From the NCBI GenBank assembly GCA_001632425.1, contig KV425570.1, positions 165,141 through 229,140 of the forward strand: 64,000 bases of DNA. Reading direction: 5' to 3'. The notes below the pieces were generated by a model. The model did not search any database. It was not told the origin of the DNA and was given only the letters and a program-made list of their open reading frames with translations. Made by a program: the position numbers and the translations under genes. This document shows positions 46,241 through 57,802 of this stretch, in pieces. The DNA is from Neolentinus lepideus HHB14362 ss-1 (taxonomy: Eukaryota; Basidiomycota; Agaricomycetes; Gloeophyllales; Gloeophyllaceae). Each line of letters opens with the position of its first letter. Position 1 is the first letter of the stretch.

Positions 46241-47910
46241 ACAAAAATTTGCCAAAAATTCCCAGAGCAGACCAAGAGTAGTCTGAATCGAGTTCCACGT
46301 CCAAAGACGTGCGCCGACAATTGAGCTCAAGGACGCTCCTCCGATATCCGCTCTCCATCCCGCGCTCTCCTCGTACCGCAACCCCGAAGCATGCAACCGT
46401 CGGATTATTGTACCAGGTCCGACTAGTACAGTGACTAGCGATGCAGTTATGCAGTGCATTTCAGATAGGTGCAACTTGTTTTGATTTATCAGGTATATCC
46501 ATGTAACCATGTGGACTGTGGGTCCTCAGCAGGGGCGCTGAGTCGCTCAGGCCAGACCGCGACGCATATGTGTGTGAGGTATAGCTCGAAGCGAGAGCAA
46601 GCGTCTGCCAGCGTGTGGCGCAGAAAGTGAGGTCTGCCAGGTGGTAAAGCGACGACAGTGTCCGTGTGGACGACTGATATGGTGTAGGATATCCTGGCCC
46701 GGTACTGCGCGGTTGACGCAAAATGCAGCCCAGTCGACGCAAGGTGCAGCCCGTTTGGCGCAAGGTGCATCTTCGGGGTGTGGGTGGTGGGCGATGACAG
46801 GGTGTCCACGCTCTCGATCCATCCAGCGGGCTTCGATGACCATAGGTACGAATGGTCAAAGTGGCTACTTCTAGCTCCAGGGAGCACAACCAGAGCAGGA
46901 CTAAGCCGGCCCCTGCGCCGCCTGGAGCGCGCCATCGCGGCTGATAGAGTGAACGAGGTAGAGAATGAAGAGAGCGAAGAGGCGTCCGATCCCCACGACG
47001 ATTTCAAGCCCCAGACTTCCATGCCTTCGCTGCCGGAGCAGGTCTTCAGGCAGACAGAGGCCTGAGACGATTTTCTGGTTCGTCGTTTAGCTGCTGACAG
47101 CCAGGTCCTGCTAGAACCCATCTAGGAGGATTAGCATACTCAGACCTTCCCGCTCGCGAATGTTGGACGTCGAAACGACCTATGCGTGGCGAGCCTGTTG
47201 GCCTTCGACCTGCTCTAGAGAAAGGAATAAAAAAAGGGTGTGGCGAAGGGGGCGTGCCATTTATAGTCCGAGCATGTTTGGCGCTGCTTGGCCCACCTTT
47301 ACAGTACCACTGGGTTCGGCGCAGTATGCCGAGATGAACCCGCATAACTAACTAATACGCGTTGTATCTTCCCGTCCGGAGCGCTTTGTGAACGTCAGTC
47401 CTTTCGGAACCTTGTTCGTGGATGAGGCGTACGTGAGGCGCCCATCTCAAAACATCCGAGTCGCCGCCATCGCGAAGACGCCCTGAAGTGATGTGGTACC
47501 TGACGTCTAGTCCACACTAACGGCGTATCGTAATCGAGCTTAATACAGGCTGCGAATATGCAGTCCCAAGAGAGACTGCATGATCTTGCAGTCGGAACAG
47601 GTCTCCTGCAACAAGGCACAGAGACGATGATAGGACTGACGGGCCAGGCCGATCCCGGATATTGAGATCAGTAGAGATGCCAGACGAAGATGCATTGCAG
47701 TGATACATGGACAACAGATGCAGAGACAGCGCTGAAGATACGTGAGTCTGAGCGAATCAGAAATGAGACAGAACAATGCCCTGCAGTATTCAGATCGCAG
47801 CGGAGTAGAGAATTTTGTGTGAGAAACGAAAGCACAATACAGCAGCATGAACCAACAATGTCCCAGTCAGTCACCCCATCTCGTGTGGTGTCGTAGCCCG
47901 CTCGCCCTCT
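46241..47910. other. 1.7 kb with no secure gene
   Basis: Three imperfect 20-bp units built on GACGCAAGGTGCAGCCCG occur at about 46710-46770. A plus-strand frame ending at 47065 reads GDDRVSTLSIHPAGFDDH and then an acidic stretch (VNEVENEESEEASDPHDD), which could be the last exon of an unrecognised gene, but no upstream exon or start was found. The 210-residue minus frame 46489-47121 overlaps it and shows no family features. The remainder (47121-47910) holds only short frames. Confidence 0.3.
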
Positions 47911-48812
47911 CTAATCTAACGCGCTGACGTCCGTCTTATCGCCCTCTGCAGTGGCCTCCTCCTTCGGCTGCTCCTCCACAGCGTCGAAGTTCTCAACGAG
48001 GTCCGGTACGTCATCGTCGTCGTCCTCAGCTGCAGCGTTTGGTGGCCGCTGCTGATTCTGCTGGATGGCCTGGTACGACTCGGCAAGCTTGCGGAGCGAT
48101 GCGAGCGAGTCGGGCCCGAGCTGGTTGAGGATGCCCGGAACGAGCTCAGTCAGCTCCTTCACTTGGCCTGCGCCATAAATAGCAAAAGTGTTGGCGGATA
48201 CGGCGGCATGCACTAGTGACAAAGAGAAAGCGTAAGTGTGAGGAACAGGAGGTACGTGGTTCCAGTAACGAAAATGAGCCTCGTCTTCCAGCATCCGAGC
48301 ACAGTTTATTCACAGAGTTCAAAGCGTCCTAACACGTCTCACAACATCCCCCCCCAAAGCCCACGTGATCTCTCAACTCTTCCTCTACCCACTTCACAAA
48401 TAATGAAATATTGAAGTAGAACAACACACCTTTAGGTGCCGTGAAGTGCAGCACATTTCCATCCTCCCTGAACATGTTCACCTCCTCCACCCCAGGAATA
48501 GGCTGCACATTCAGCTTCTTAAGCGCGCCCTGCAGCTTCTTGTCGTCTTGCGCCGTAGACGGTTTTGACTTCCGCACTACCTTGCGACGCATAGTCCCCT
48601 TTCCGCCTTTATTCCCCACCGCCCAGGAACATCCGAATCAACGCAACGCCGTCCAAGGAAGGTACAGCCAATTTCACCAGTGGAATAGACACGACGCGTA
48701 AAGTCCAAGTCCCGTCAGCGCGCGCCCCCAACCGACGAACTGCAGCAAGCTCACCGATCCGGTTGGCCGCAGCCTGAGCCTGAAGTTTGGCCAATTTTGC
48801 GGGGTCCATCAT
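47911..48812 (-). CDS. EGD1: Nascent polypeptide-associated complex beta subunit (BTF3/Egd1)
   Basis: Exons on the minus strand: start at 48812 or 48809 ([20 protein letters not shown]), then [20 protein letters not shown]. The RRKx(n)KK-type ribosome-binding motif is visible as MRRKVVRK. The NAC domain follows ([78 protein letters not shown]). The C-terminus is acidic ([20 protein letters not shown]) and ends KTDVSALD at 47911. The NAC heterodimer sits at the ribosomal exit tunnel and controls co-translational targeting. Full-length and unambiguous. Confidence 0.96.
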
Positions 48813-49071
48813 GAAGCTTTTTCGGTCGGTGGATCGGGGAACGCTACGTCTTCGTCGTCGGTCGTGTCGTGATGAAGGTGTAAAAGTAAAGTTTACTGCA
48901 CAAATACGTGCATACAAAGCTCAGCCACTCTTCGCAGATTAGCGTCTGCCTAAATTAGGCGCCCATATAGGACTACTAAAGCGGACCGATCGAGTCAACT
49001 TGGACTTTTCTTTGCACCCGTACTTTGTGCATCTGTAAAAATTAGAGTGTGTATTTAACGACATCGCAGGC

Positions 49072-49943
49072 ATGCCAAGCACTCCTTTCCACATTAGGCC
49101 CGCGGAGGAGAAAGATATTGTATGTTGGAATACACTCAGTCTTGATCGACACGCATCGCTCACTTAGATTAATTGTTCTTGTAGGATATTATCTTAAAAT
49201 TAATTAAAGACCTCGTATGCGCAGTACCCGCTGCCTTGAGCTTCATGTACTCACGATTGATTCGCAGGCGACTTACGAGAAGGAGCCTGAATCCGCCAAG
49301 GCTACACCCGAGCTCGTAAGGCGCTAGTCCCCCTTGTCTCCCAGTGTTGATTTGTATCTCGTAGCTGCGTGAAAACCTCTTCGAGAGGAAGTACGCGCAC
49401 ACCCTACTAGCTTTCACCGGGTCCGCGACCTCTCCAGGAGAGCCCATGGGCATGGCGCTGTATTTTTTCAATTTTTCCACCTGGACGGGTAAACCAGGCA
49501 TATATGTGCGTTCTCTTCCACCGAGCCTAGATACCGCTGATGAATAGTGGCGCGTCCCGACTCCTACCCGCAGCTGGAAGATCTGTTTGTAAAGCCCGAA
49601 TATCGCGGCAGCGGTGTCGGTAAGGCGCTATTCGGCGAGCTGGGGCTCATAGCAGAGGAGAAGGTATCCGCAGCTCGTAGATGCTGAAGTTTTTAAGCCC
49701 AAACTGAATTATTATTACAGCAATGCGGCCGTATCGACTGGGTAGTCCTGACGGTGCGCAGCTCTTCTCCGCGTGGACGAGTGCATGGCACTGACCTTAA
49801 ACCTTGGTGGACAGTGGAACCAACCGTCGATCGACTTCTATGAGAGAAAGCTCGGGGCAAAGGCCATGAAGGAGTGGATGGGTATGCGTCTCGAGGGCGA
49901 TGGCATTCAAAACCTGAAATCCCTCGCTCTCAAGCGGGAGTAG
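49072..49943 (+). CDS. GNAT-family N-acetyltransferase (diamine acetyltransferase-like)
   Basis: Six or so exons. Start at 49072 (MPSTPFHIRPAEEKD), then ILKLIKDLATYEKEPESAKA, ENLFERKYAHTLLAFTGSAT, MGMALYFFNFSTWTGKPGIY, LEDLFVKPEYRGSGVGKALF, RIDWVVLTWNQPSIDFYERK, and LGAKAMKEWMGMRLEGDGIQ before the stop at 49943. The acetyl-CoA loop RGSGVGKAL and the WNQPSIDFYERKLGA motif are typical of the SSAT (spermidine/spermine or thialysine acetyltransferase) branch. YEKEPESAKATPE is the usual N-terminal segment. Probably a soluble enzyme. The natural acceptor amine cannot be read from sequence. Confidence 0.92.
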
Positions 49944-50196
49944 GTCTCACCATCCGGCCTTTAGGATGCGTGGAATACCTGAAGCCTGCGAGACCCGTGT
50001 ACGTAACGGAGATCACCTGCGTACTGCCAGACCTATTTCCGGGCGCACACTGTTGCACACGCTTGGCTACGTGTGGACGCAAGACTCAGTCGTCAAACAA
50101 TAAGTGAAGTAGGTGATTATAGAATCCCGTGAAGACCCGACATACAACAGTAGTGACTGAACGACGAAAAGAGACGGCACAAAAAGCAATTGCACG

Positions 50197-50972
50197 TCAC
50201 ACGCCGTCGTAGCTAGCTCCTCCAGCCTAACGTATGTAAGAATAGGCGTTGCATGGACGGGAAGACAGCTACGGACCTTGCGTAATCTCTTGACGATGGG
50301 CTCCTCGTTTAGGTCATCGCGTTCTCGGGCGGCGACCTCAATGGAGTACACACGCAGGACCCCCTTCACATCTGCTGCGTGCACTGAGATCTGGTGGGAG
50401 TCAAGGCGACGTCAGGACGGACAAGTTATTATGAATCCAGCGCAGAAAAGGAACATGCGATTCCTAGACACCTCGGAGGGCACTAATAATCGCACGACGC
50501 GATGCAGCACGACTGAGCAAGCAGGCCAGAGACCCTGAACGCATGCGAGAATGAAGTGTCGGACGCACCTTGGCTTTCCGCATTACCTTGCACGATGGCC
50601 CGATCCAGACAACAAGAATGAATTTCTCCCGCTGAGACTCCTTGTCATTGGCGTAGCGCACGCGGACGTACGCGTAAGATGCCTTGCTGTCGTCGAGTGC
50701 GTCCTTTATCTCTGCAAGCCCACCGGTGCCAGTCTTGGTGACCACGAGCTTGTCGGAGCGATCTGACTGGCCCTCGGCTTCAGCCCCCGGGCGCGGCAGG
50801 CAAAGCAAATATATCGCGTACCTCGTAATCTAAAAGCAACCAAGTCGTCTCGGATTTATCAGAGCGTACGTCGAGGTAGGCTGCACGAATGAATGGCTGT
50901 AAGGACTCGGGGCTCGACCAAATCTAACTATAGCTGACCCTCGTTAATTGCTGGGTCTGATAAATCCGCCAT
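50197..50972 (-). CDS. Coactosin-like ADF-H domain actin-binding protein
   Basis: Start at 50972 (MADLSDPAINEAYLDVRSDK), then TTWLLLDYE, DKLVVTKTGTGGLAEIKDAL, DDSKASYAYVRVRYANDKES, REKFILVVWIGPSCKVMRKA, VSVHAADVKGVLRVYSIEVA, and DLNEEPIVKRLRKAGGASYD before TGA at 50197. This is a single ADF-H domain of about 140 residues with the KFILVVWIGP and KVMRKAKVSVH elements of coactosin, which binds F-actin filaments. It lacks the severing-type N-terminal phosphorylation site of cofilin. About 207 bp separate it from the divergent RRG9 gene. Confidence 0.92.
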
Positions 50973-51179
50973 GACCGGTGTAAATTAGTGGTAGTGAGAG
51001 AAAAGACTGCAGAGCAAGCCGCGACGAGCAGACGGCGCTAAGGACGAGGGGATGCTGTACTGGAGGGTCGATAGCTGGTCGTGAGCCATCTCGATGGCGC
51101 TCGGCAATAGCCGGCGTTTCGTTCAGCGGCAGTTTTCAAAGTCCAAGCTTCCTGACCGGCGTGCACTTTACTATACATA

Positions 51180-51815
51180 ATGATACCCTCGCTCGTCTCT
51201 CCATTACGGAGTCTGTTACCCTCGCGCTGCATATTGAACCGGTTCTACTCTGAAGGAACTCCAATCCCTACCAGGAAAAACTGGCACACCGCCGGAATAC
51301 CCTCTCCCCCCTCCCTGATCCCCGGTTCTCCGAACGAAGATCCTGTACCACTCGAAGAAGATGACCCCTCCGAGACGCGTTCACGCAAAATTTTGCCCCG
51401 GAACAGTTTGAGGCCAGCTAGACGGCCCACACCCGCGCAATGGGCGAAACATCGCACAGTTCTGCGCGAATCTTTCCCGGAGGGTTGGGCGCCGCCGCGC
51501 AAGTTGTCGCGCGAGGCCATGGAAGCACTTAGGCAGCTTCACCGGTTAGATCCTGAGATATGTACAGTGCCCATGCTCGCAGAACGTTTCAAGATCAGCC
51601 CGGAGGCCGTCAGACGCATTCTCCGGAGCAAATGGGAGCCGTCGAGAGAGCGCAGGATCGAACTTGTCCGGCAAGAGAAGGGGTGGGCGCGTGAACGAGA
51701 ACAAGGACGCATTGCGAAAGAGACAGAGGCTTTCACCCGGATGGAGGATGAGCAGGGGACAAAATACCGGTGGGGGTCCGACCGGCTGTCGTTCGCGCCA
51801 GAAGAGCCAGAGTAG
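51180..51815 (+). CDS. RRG9: Mitochondrial Rrg9/neugrin-like protein
   Basis: Single-exon gene of 211 residues. The N-terminus MIPSLVSPLRSLLPSRCILN is basic and amphipathic like a mitochondrial presequence. The neugrin/Rrg9 core reads PRNSLRPARRPTPAQWAKHR, ESFPEGWAPPRKLSREAMEA, LRQLHRLDPEICTVPMLAER and FKISPEAVRRILRSKWEPSR. Yeast Rrg9 is needed for respiratory growth and mitochondrial genome maintenance; human neugrin acts in 16S rRNA metabolism. Ends WGSDRLSFAPEEPE. The start is supported by the presequence and by lack of an upstream in-frame ATG. Divergent from coactosin. Confidence 0.92.
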   Translation: MIPSLVSPLRSLLPSRCILNRFYSEGTPIPTRKNWHTAGIPSPPSLIPGSPNEDPVPLEEDDPSETRSRKILPRNSLRPARRPTPAQWAKHRTVLRESFPEGWAPPRKLSREAMEALRQLHRLDPEICTVPMLAERFKISPEAVRRILRSKWEPSRERRIELVRQEKGWAREREQGRIAKETEAFTRMEDEQGTKYRWGSDRLSFAPEEPE

Positions 51816-52684
51816 CACCGGTGAATCCGTTCATCTGCAATTCACGACCTGTGCCGCATGTTGGACCCGCCGTCAGCCACCCGAGATCGTGTCTCCTCAA
51901 CGCGATCTCTCGGAAGCGCCACACTACTCGCTTTACATGGATCGACACACTGCAACGCCGTGTGGTAATAGATCGGACTTGAGCCTGGGGTTATTAGACT
52001 TAAACTCCATAGCTGACGTTCATGGACGTATCACAACATTGACGGGCCACCACGCAAATCTGGCTATACACGCCAACGTCCTTAGGTCCAACTCCAACGA
52101 AGATCTTGGTCGCTGTAATAGCGATGTGCCAGTCCACCGGGCTTCTAGTGTCATGTATACTCACAACTTCTTGTCATTGATTTGACGCGTATAAATAGTA
52201 TACAGCCATCCATCTCATATATCACCCCATATACTGCTTGCGAGTGCTTCCCTCCTCGGGTCCGAACCAATAAATCAAGTCCTTAGATACATCCTATGAA
52301 TGTCTTCTCAACTGGCATTATAGCATACCGTATGCTTAGTACTACTATCGAAACAGATTCTACCTAAGTATATATCTAATATAATCCTAGAGCTGAGTAC
52401 ACACAAAGTACAACGTCACTCCAAGAAAGCGAAAAGGATGCGAGGGGATGCAGGAGAGGAACCGCATAAATGAGAACATAGAAAGGATAAAAAGAATAAA
52501 TGCAATAAAGAACGGATGTTAAGTCTAAGGAGGAGCAGAGCAGACAGCGTTAAGTAAGTCACAAGTCAGTCAGTAAGTCAGAGAGTGACAGTGAGATGAA
52601 AGCAGAATACAGTCAATCCAGAACGCCCGAGTCCCGCAGAAAAAAGAGAGAAGCGAAGAACATATGAACCGAAAGAGGCGATTA
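51816..52684. other. Intergenic, no gene recognised
   Basis: 0.87 kb between the 3' ends of RRG9 and the P450 gene. Contains A-rich stretches (52440-52560) and a GTAAGTCA/CAGTCAGT-rich patch near 52555-52580. No gene or RNA seen. Confidence 0.45.
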
Positions 52685-54715
52685 TCATAATGGTGTTGGG
52701 GAAGAATCTGCTCGCTGATACTTGAGATAGCATGAGCCAGGATCGGGTCGGCACAGCAGCGTATCGTTCCAGTTCGGCCTGGGGAGCGGGGTCGCGGATT
52801 TCCCTGCGCGGTCGACGACATGGTAGTCGAATCCGACCAAGAACATCGCCGTGATAATCTTCATCTCGAGCTTTGCCAAGCGCTGCCCAAGGCACACCGT
52901 CTTACCTGCACGTCAACTGTCAGCGCCACGCAAATCCAACCGCCCACAAGCGCACTTACCGCCTCCCCACCCGATCCAGGAATACGCCCGCTTGCTGTCG
53001 ACCGGGCGCGCGGGATCGAATCGCCACGGGTCGGGGTAGATCTCTGGGTCGAGGTGCACGTCGCTGAACGGGTACACCACGTACGCCCCCGTCGGCACCA
53101 CCTTCCCGTCGATGTGTAAATCGGACCCGACGTTCCGCCGCATCGCCGTGTGCGGCTGCGCGACGCGCAGCGTCTCGCGAATAATTGCGTCCAGAACTGG
53201 CGTCTCACTCTCCCACGCCGATAGCGGGATGTCCGCGAGGCGCGCCGAGAGTGATGGTGGTGATGATTTCGATTCCAACTTGGGCGATGAAGACGCCGAT
53301 TGTGATGGAGTTGGAGTAATCGGGGAATACGAAGATAGCAGGAGCTCGATTTCTGACCGCGCCTTCTGTCGCCATACGGGGTTGCCGCCGAGGAATGTAA
53401 TCAGCCACGAAGCTGAAAGATAATGGGGCCGCCGAAATTAGCCAGCACATCTATAGCATGCTTCGAAGAACCAAGTCAACCCACCAGAAGCTCCGGTAGC
53501 TCTAGCACCCGCTACGATTAGCCCAATAAAGAACTTTGATTTAGATTAGCGTCTAATGGTTCAGGGTCACAAGTTTAGCACTAACCCCTACGATAATTAG
53601 CTTGTCATCGCCGTAATCAAGCAGAATCTGTAGTGTGTCATTCCGTGGGACGCCGCTTTGGATTCTGGCATTGATTGCTCCCATTAAGATGTCATATATC
53701 TGCTTGGTAGCCCATACTTTCTTGATCATAGCCGGACTAGGGAACCATGGTAGCAGGACGGTTGCAGGAGTGGTGCCGCTATCCAGGCGGCCATAAAGGT
53801 ATTTGAGACGCGCAACGACGGCAGCGTCGTCCGCAATCTCGACGCATGTTAGGCTGCGCACAGTTGTCTGGAATACCAGCTGTTCAAAAATACAAAAAAA
53901 AATGATCAGGGTCCTAAGCGATATCGCGGGGAAACGTGCGTGATCTTGCTTACGTCGTAGACACGTTCGAACGGATCAAAATTTCCAGAAGTTCCCCACG
54001 ACGTCATGATCCGACGGCAATCTTCCACGATTTCTGGGAGGACTGATATTGCGGGTACGGGGGTAAATGCAAGAAGTCAGGAATGCGCATGATAGATGGT
54101 GCCACAAGAGTGCGAAATGACATACGTTGGGAGAGCCGGTCTTCGCGCTGCACGATTGACACGCGCTTGTATATTTGAGCTACTCGCCGCATCGCGAGGT
54201 CAGATGTGACGCCGCGCAACATTGGGATCTAGTGGGAAACGCAAATCATTGAGCGGCGTGATTAGCAGTATGATAGATAGTGTACTCACTGCCCCCGACA
54301 AAACTTTGAAACCCTCGTTGAGGTCCAAGCCCTTGGATGTGAGGAAGACCTTCCGGCCTGCCTCTCCAGAGACTGCTACGACTGTGTGCTAAAACCCACG
54401 GTACGTGTGAGTGTGCCGCACAAACTGCTCGGAGAATCAAGCACGGACCCGCAATAGTTGAAATTGAAAGAGAGATTCGCCGGTGACACGAAAACCCCAG
54501 TTGAGGAAGTCGAAACGTTGGCGAAAAAATGGTACGATGGTAAAGAGAGAGTATTCCGGCAGATGAGCAGGTTCATCATCCCTTGGAGTGGCCGAGAAGG
54601 TCGAAGTGTATAGTATGAAGATGATGAAGATGACGGCGAGGGATAGCGCGAGCTGAAGAGGGCGGCTAAAGGAAAGAAACGCGTCGACAAGACAGGGAAT
54701 GCCGACAGGATACAT
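52685..54715 (-). CDS. Cytochrome P450 monooxygenase
   Basis: Start at 54715 (MYPVGIPCLVDAFLSFSRPL) followed by a membrane anchor LALSLAVIFIIFILYTSTFS. Then HLPEYSLFTIVPFFRQRFDF and VFLTSKGLDLNEGFKVLSG, with an I-helix region GFIIGLIVAGARATGASASW. The ExxR motif is ETLR, then PHTAMRRNVGSDLHIDGKVV, PTGAYVVYPFSDVHLDPEIY and PDPWRFDPARP. The heme loop is SWIGWGGGKTVCLGQRLAKL, and the stop lies at 52685. All P450 landmarks are present. The heme loop has Lys where most P450s have Arg and Trp where Phe is usual. About 7 exons. It is an ER-bound monooxygenase; the family number and substrate are not assignable. No secondary-metabolism genes are adjacent, so it is not obviously part of a cluster. Confidence 0.92.
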
Positions 54716-55795
54716 GATTGGTAGGGAAGGAGAAGGAAGAGAAGGGGAAACTGGAGAAGACGGTGGTGTAGAGCAGGAGTTTTAAAGAGGATTGCGGGAG
54801 TGACACATGGAGAAAGAGGCGGCACAGTTAGCGCAGGAGGAGGACGTCGAGGTAGAATGGGCGGTAGCGAAAAGCCAGGAAATCCAGCCGGAGGAGGGCA
54901 TGTTCGGCGCCGGGACATCTGAGCGCAACAGAAGTCTCTATCACCATAGTCTGTCACGCGTGACACCTCAGGCTGCTGCTTCGGCACCGATATCGCGGTA
55001 CCGCTACACGTGGCCAAGTACTGTGGCGGGTGGCTTCAGCACCCTCTCGCAGTCGGCCACCCCCTCATTGCCTCTTCTCATTGCGACTCATTAAACTGCG
55101 TTTCCTACGTCGGCAACGCTACACACCTTCCAGAACCCTCCGTCGCATGTTTCGTTCTGCGGCCTCGCACCCAAAATAACGCCGGACCTCTGACAGTCAC
55201 GCTTCTGCTCCTTCGCAGTCCCCGTATCTCATCTCAGTGTGCGAAGGTCCGGCCTAGATCGATGCCACTCTTCGCCGTCCGCCGTGTCCAGATAGCATCA
55301 AGGTACTCTCTCCGACTCTCGATCTGCGGTCAGTGCCCCCCCCCTTGCATCCTAATTATCTCCTAATTGTTACTTGACCTGCCTGTACCCAAAGTCGTCT
55401 TTTGCACTTCCTTTCCTATACAGAGAGTCTCTACTCCTTTCCTACTCAGATAAGGTTCCCAGATAAAGTACCGCGTTCTTTGTATAGACAGGTCCCGGTG
55501 ACGTTATCAATCCGCTCGTACCAAACTTGCCTCAAGTTTGCCTCTATGCAGTCGTCGTTGCCACCAGGTAATTAGTACATAACAATGCGTCACCTATTTT
55601 CATATCGACAGACGGGAGTCCACAACACGTCGCGGGGCTAAATTCCTCCGGGTAATTCGTCGTCTGTCCAAACGGAGAGAATTAGTCATTCCAGTACCTG
55701 GTAATATTTTGGGACAGAGAACCAGCGGCGAACACTCTGTCTAGCAGACTCACCAAACTGACCAAAGAGCTAAACAACTCTAAAAGCCCCCTGCT
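54716..55795. other. Intergenic, no gene recognised
   Basis: 1.1 kb between the P450 5' end and the PAQR 3' end. A plus-strand frame 54807-55094 (MEKEAAQLAQEEDVEVEWAV) has no family motif and overlaps the P450 promoter side. A C-tract lies at about 55337. Nothing else recognised. Confidence 0.4.
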
Positions 55796-57293
55796 CTAAT
55801 AGCACAGCCCGTTCCGGGAATGCCAGTGCCCAAACGCAGTCAATACACAAGCGTAATGCGCTAGTGCCGCGACGACAACATGCACGTGGAAAATCTGGTG
55901 TGAGGAGAAGAAATAGTCGAACTTGCCCGGCGCATACCGTTCTGGTATGCGATTCGCGCTGAAAAAAGCCACAAAGGGAAACCCAAACATGAATATGGGT
56001 ACGGAAATAGGTATTGGGGATCACGCACTACAATAGCGCACCAGCGATATACAGAACGCCCGACAGGATCAGCCACCCAAACCCCATCTCGTGCAACAGC
56101 TTCGAAAAGCCATGGGAGACCAGAGCATGCGACACTGGTAACAACGCGGACAAGCCTAGCGCGATGAATACTTTCGTCCGGGCGCCTCGGTGAGAAGGAC
56201 GAGAGTATTCTGGGTCTAGCACTATCCACGCCGCCCCTGCGATGCACACGAGGCCCGCCGCCGGCAGCAGTTAATTAGATGTCTTCGCGCAATGCAGGGG
56301 CACCTAGCTGAAACACTTGGACTACTCACCCATCCCAGAAATCGAGATTAACGACAAGTAAAACACTTGGGTGTGAGGGTCACAGTAGAAACCGTAGTAA
56401 ATGCAGGGGAAGAACGATCCCACAATGAGCACTGTGTAACCATGCAGCATGACATCATAATATATGAGCGTCCGAGGAGTTCATAGCAGACCGTCGATCA
56501 CTAACCCACAATGCCTGTATAGTCGAGCGCGTGGCAGCGCGCACACACCTGAAACAGCGAAAAGGAAGCAGGACGGGGTAAGCTGTGCGCCGGGGCGGGG
56601 GTGGGCGGCGATCCCTAGGCACATGGACTAACCGGCTCCGAGTGGCAGGAAAAGGCGTGCATGGTCGCGCTGCCCAGCAAGCAGAATATGGTCGACGAGA
56701 GGAAAATCGCGAAGACCGCGTCATCGTGCCACGTTGTTGTTGCGTGCGTACTGTGACTTGTGCACAGGAGGTAGGCAAACAGCACCGCGCCGGAGAGATG
56801 GCTGTGTATGTTCACTGTGACGCGGGAGAAGGCGAGAGCGAATCAGTACCCAAAGTCGCGAGCGCGAGGGGTCGGAGCGCAGCGAAGGGCACTTGCCTGT
56901 CTCGTTGTGTAGGTCTAACACATACATATAGATACCGAGGCAAAGTTAATGGGACATTGGAGGCAGGATTTTCGATCACTTACAGCCAAACAGGGAGGCC
57001 AGACAGCCACGGAAACTGCGTTGGACTCTGGATTGCGCAGAATTATGAGCAGGAACTGGTCCTGCAAAGTGGGGAGACAGCGTGATGATTTACCTACGGT
57101 ACCCTGTGAGTATATACTCATTATCCCTCTGCCAAGGTTCGATTGCTTTCCAAGAGACAGTCGGCGACGTCCCTCTTCCGACATGCGATGAATACTGCCC
57201 CGGCTCGACAGACATAGCCTCTCGCACCGTGGCATCGTGCGTTTCGCGTCGTACGATATTTTGCTCCGCCATTTTGTTCACGTACTTAGACAA
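55796..57293 (-). CDS. PAQR/AdipoR-type seven-helix receptor (IZH/haemolysin III family)
   Basis: Start at 57293 ([20 protein letters not shown]), with another Met at 57272. The N-terminal exon ends [16 protein letters not shown]. Next exons read [20 protein letters not shown] and [24 protein letters not shown] is a family signature. Then [67 protein letters not shown] and [20 protein letters not shown], ending [12 protein letters not shown]. The zinc-binding His residues (SATMH and SHQIFH) and the conserved Asp of ALDYTGI are present. Yeast Izh proteins affect zinc and sterol homeostasis, and animal AdipoR has ceramidase activity. The ligand here is unknown. The gene has many short exons. 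Confidence 0.9.
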
Positions 57294-57802
57294 AAGATTA
57301 TGTGACGAAGCTTAAAGACAAATCCGCCCGCTCTTGGTAAGCGTGATGCAAGTGAGTAAACGCAAGGCGATCCTTCTTAGCCTATTTCGGGAGTGCCGGT
57401 AGATGCCGGAGCCGTAAATTGGCGAAAATCCCATAATATTGGCCGTTACATTTCCCCAACGGGGTCCATTTCGCTCGGCACCGGAGCGCGCGTCGTAATC
57501 ATGCGCTACGGTATGACTTTACGAAGAACTTCTTTGCTTCCGCTAGGCGGGGTAATCTCTGACATGTCGACTCCATTACATACATACAGCCGATCGGTAC
57601 CGCTGCAAATCAGTCTGCAGGAGATCGATTGCGAGAGGAACGGAACAAGCTAAAGTGCCAGATACTTGACGCACCGGGGCCGTATCGTTAGTTTAAAGTT
57701 ACAGCATTGACAATAATGCTCAATCTAACGCTACATATGGGACAAGTGCGGGCGTTACACCTACCTAACATGGCACGCACCGAGTGATGGAGATGGTTTG
57801 TA
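57294..57802. other. Intergenic between the PAQR 5' and FYV10 3' ends
   Basis: 509 bp with no recognised gene. Short frames only. Confidence 0.5.

Noticed and set aside
46489..47121. A 210-residue minus-strand ORF.
   Set aside because: Ser/His/Thr-rich without any motif; the overlapping plus frame is at least as plausible, so neither is called a gene.
48948..48961. GCCTAAATTAGGC near the EGD1 promoter, similar to the 16-bp terminal repeat around the gap.
   Set aside because: Only a short core is shared and there is no partner, so it is probably a chance palindrome.
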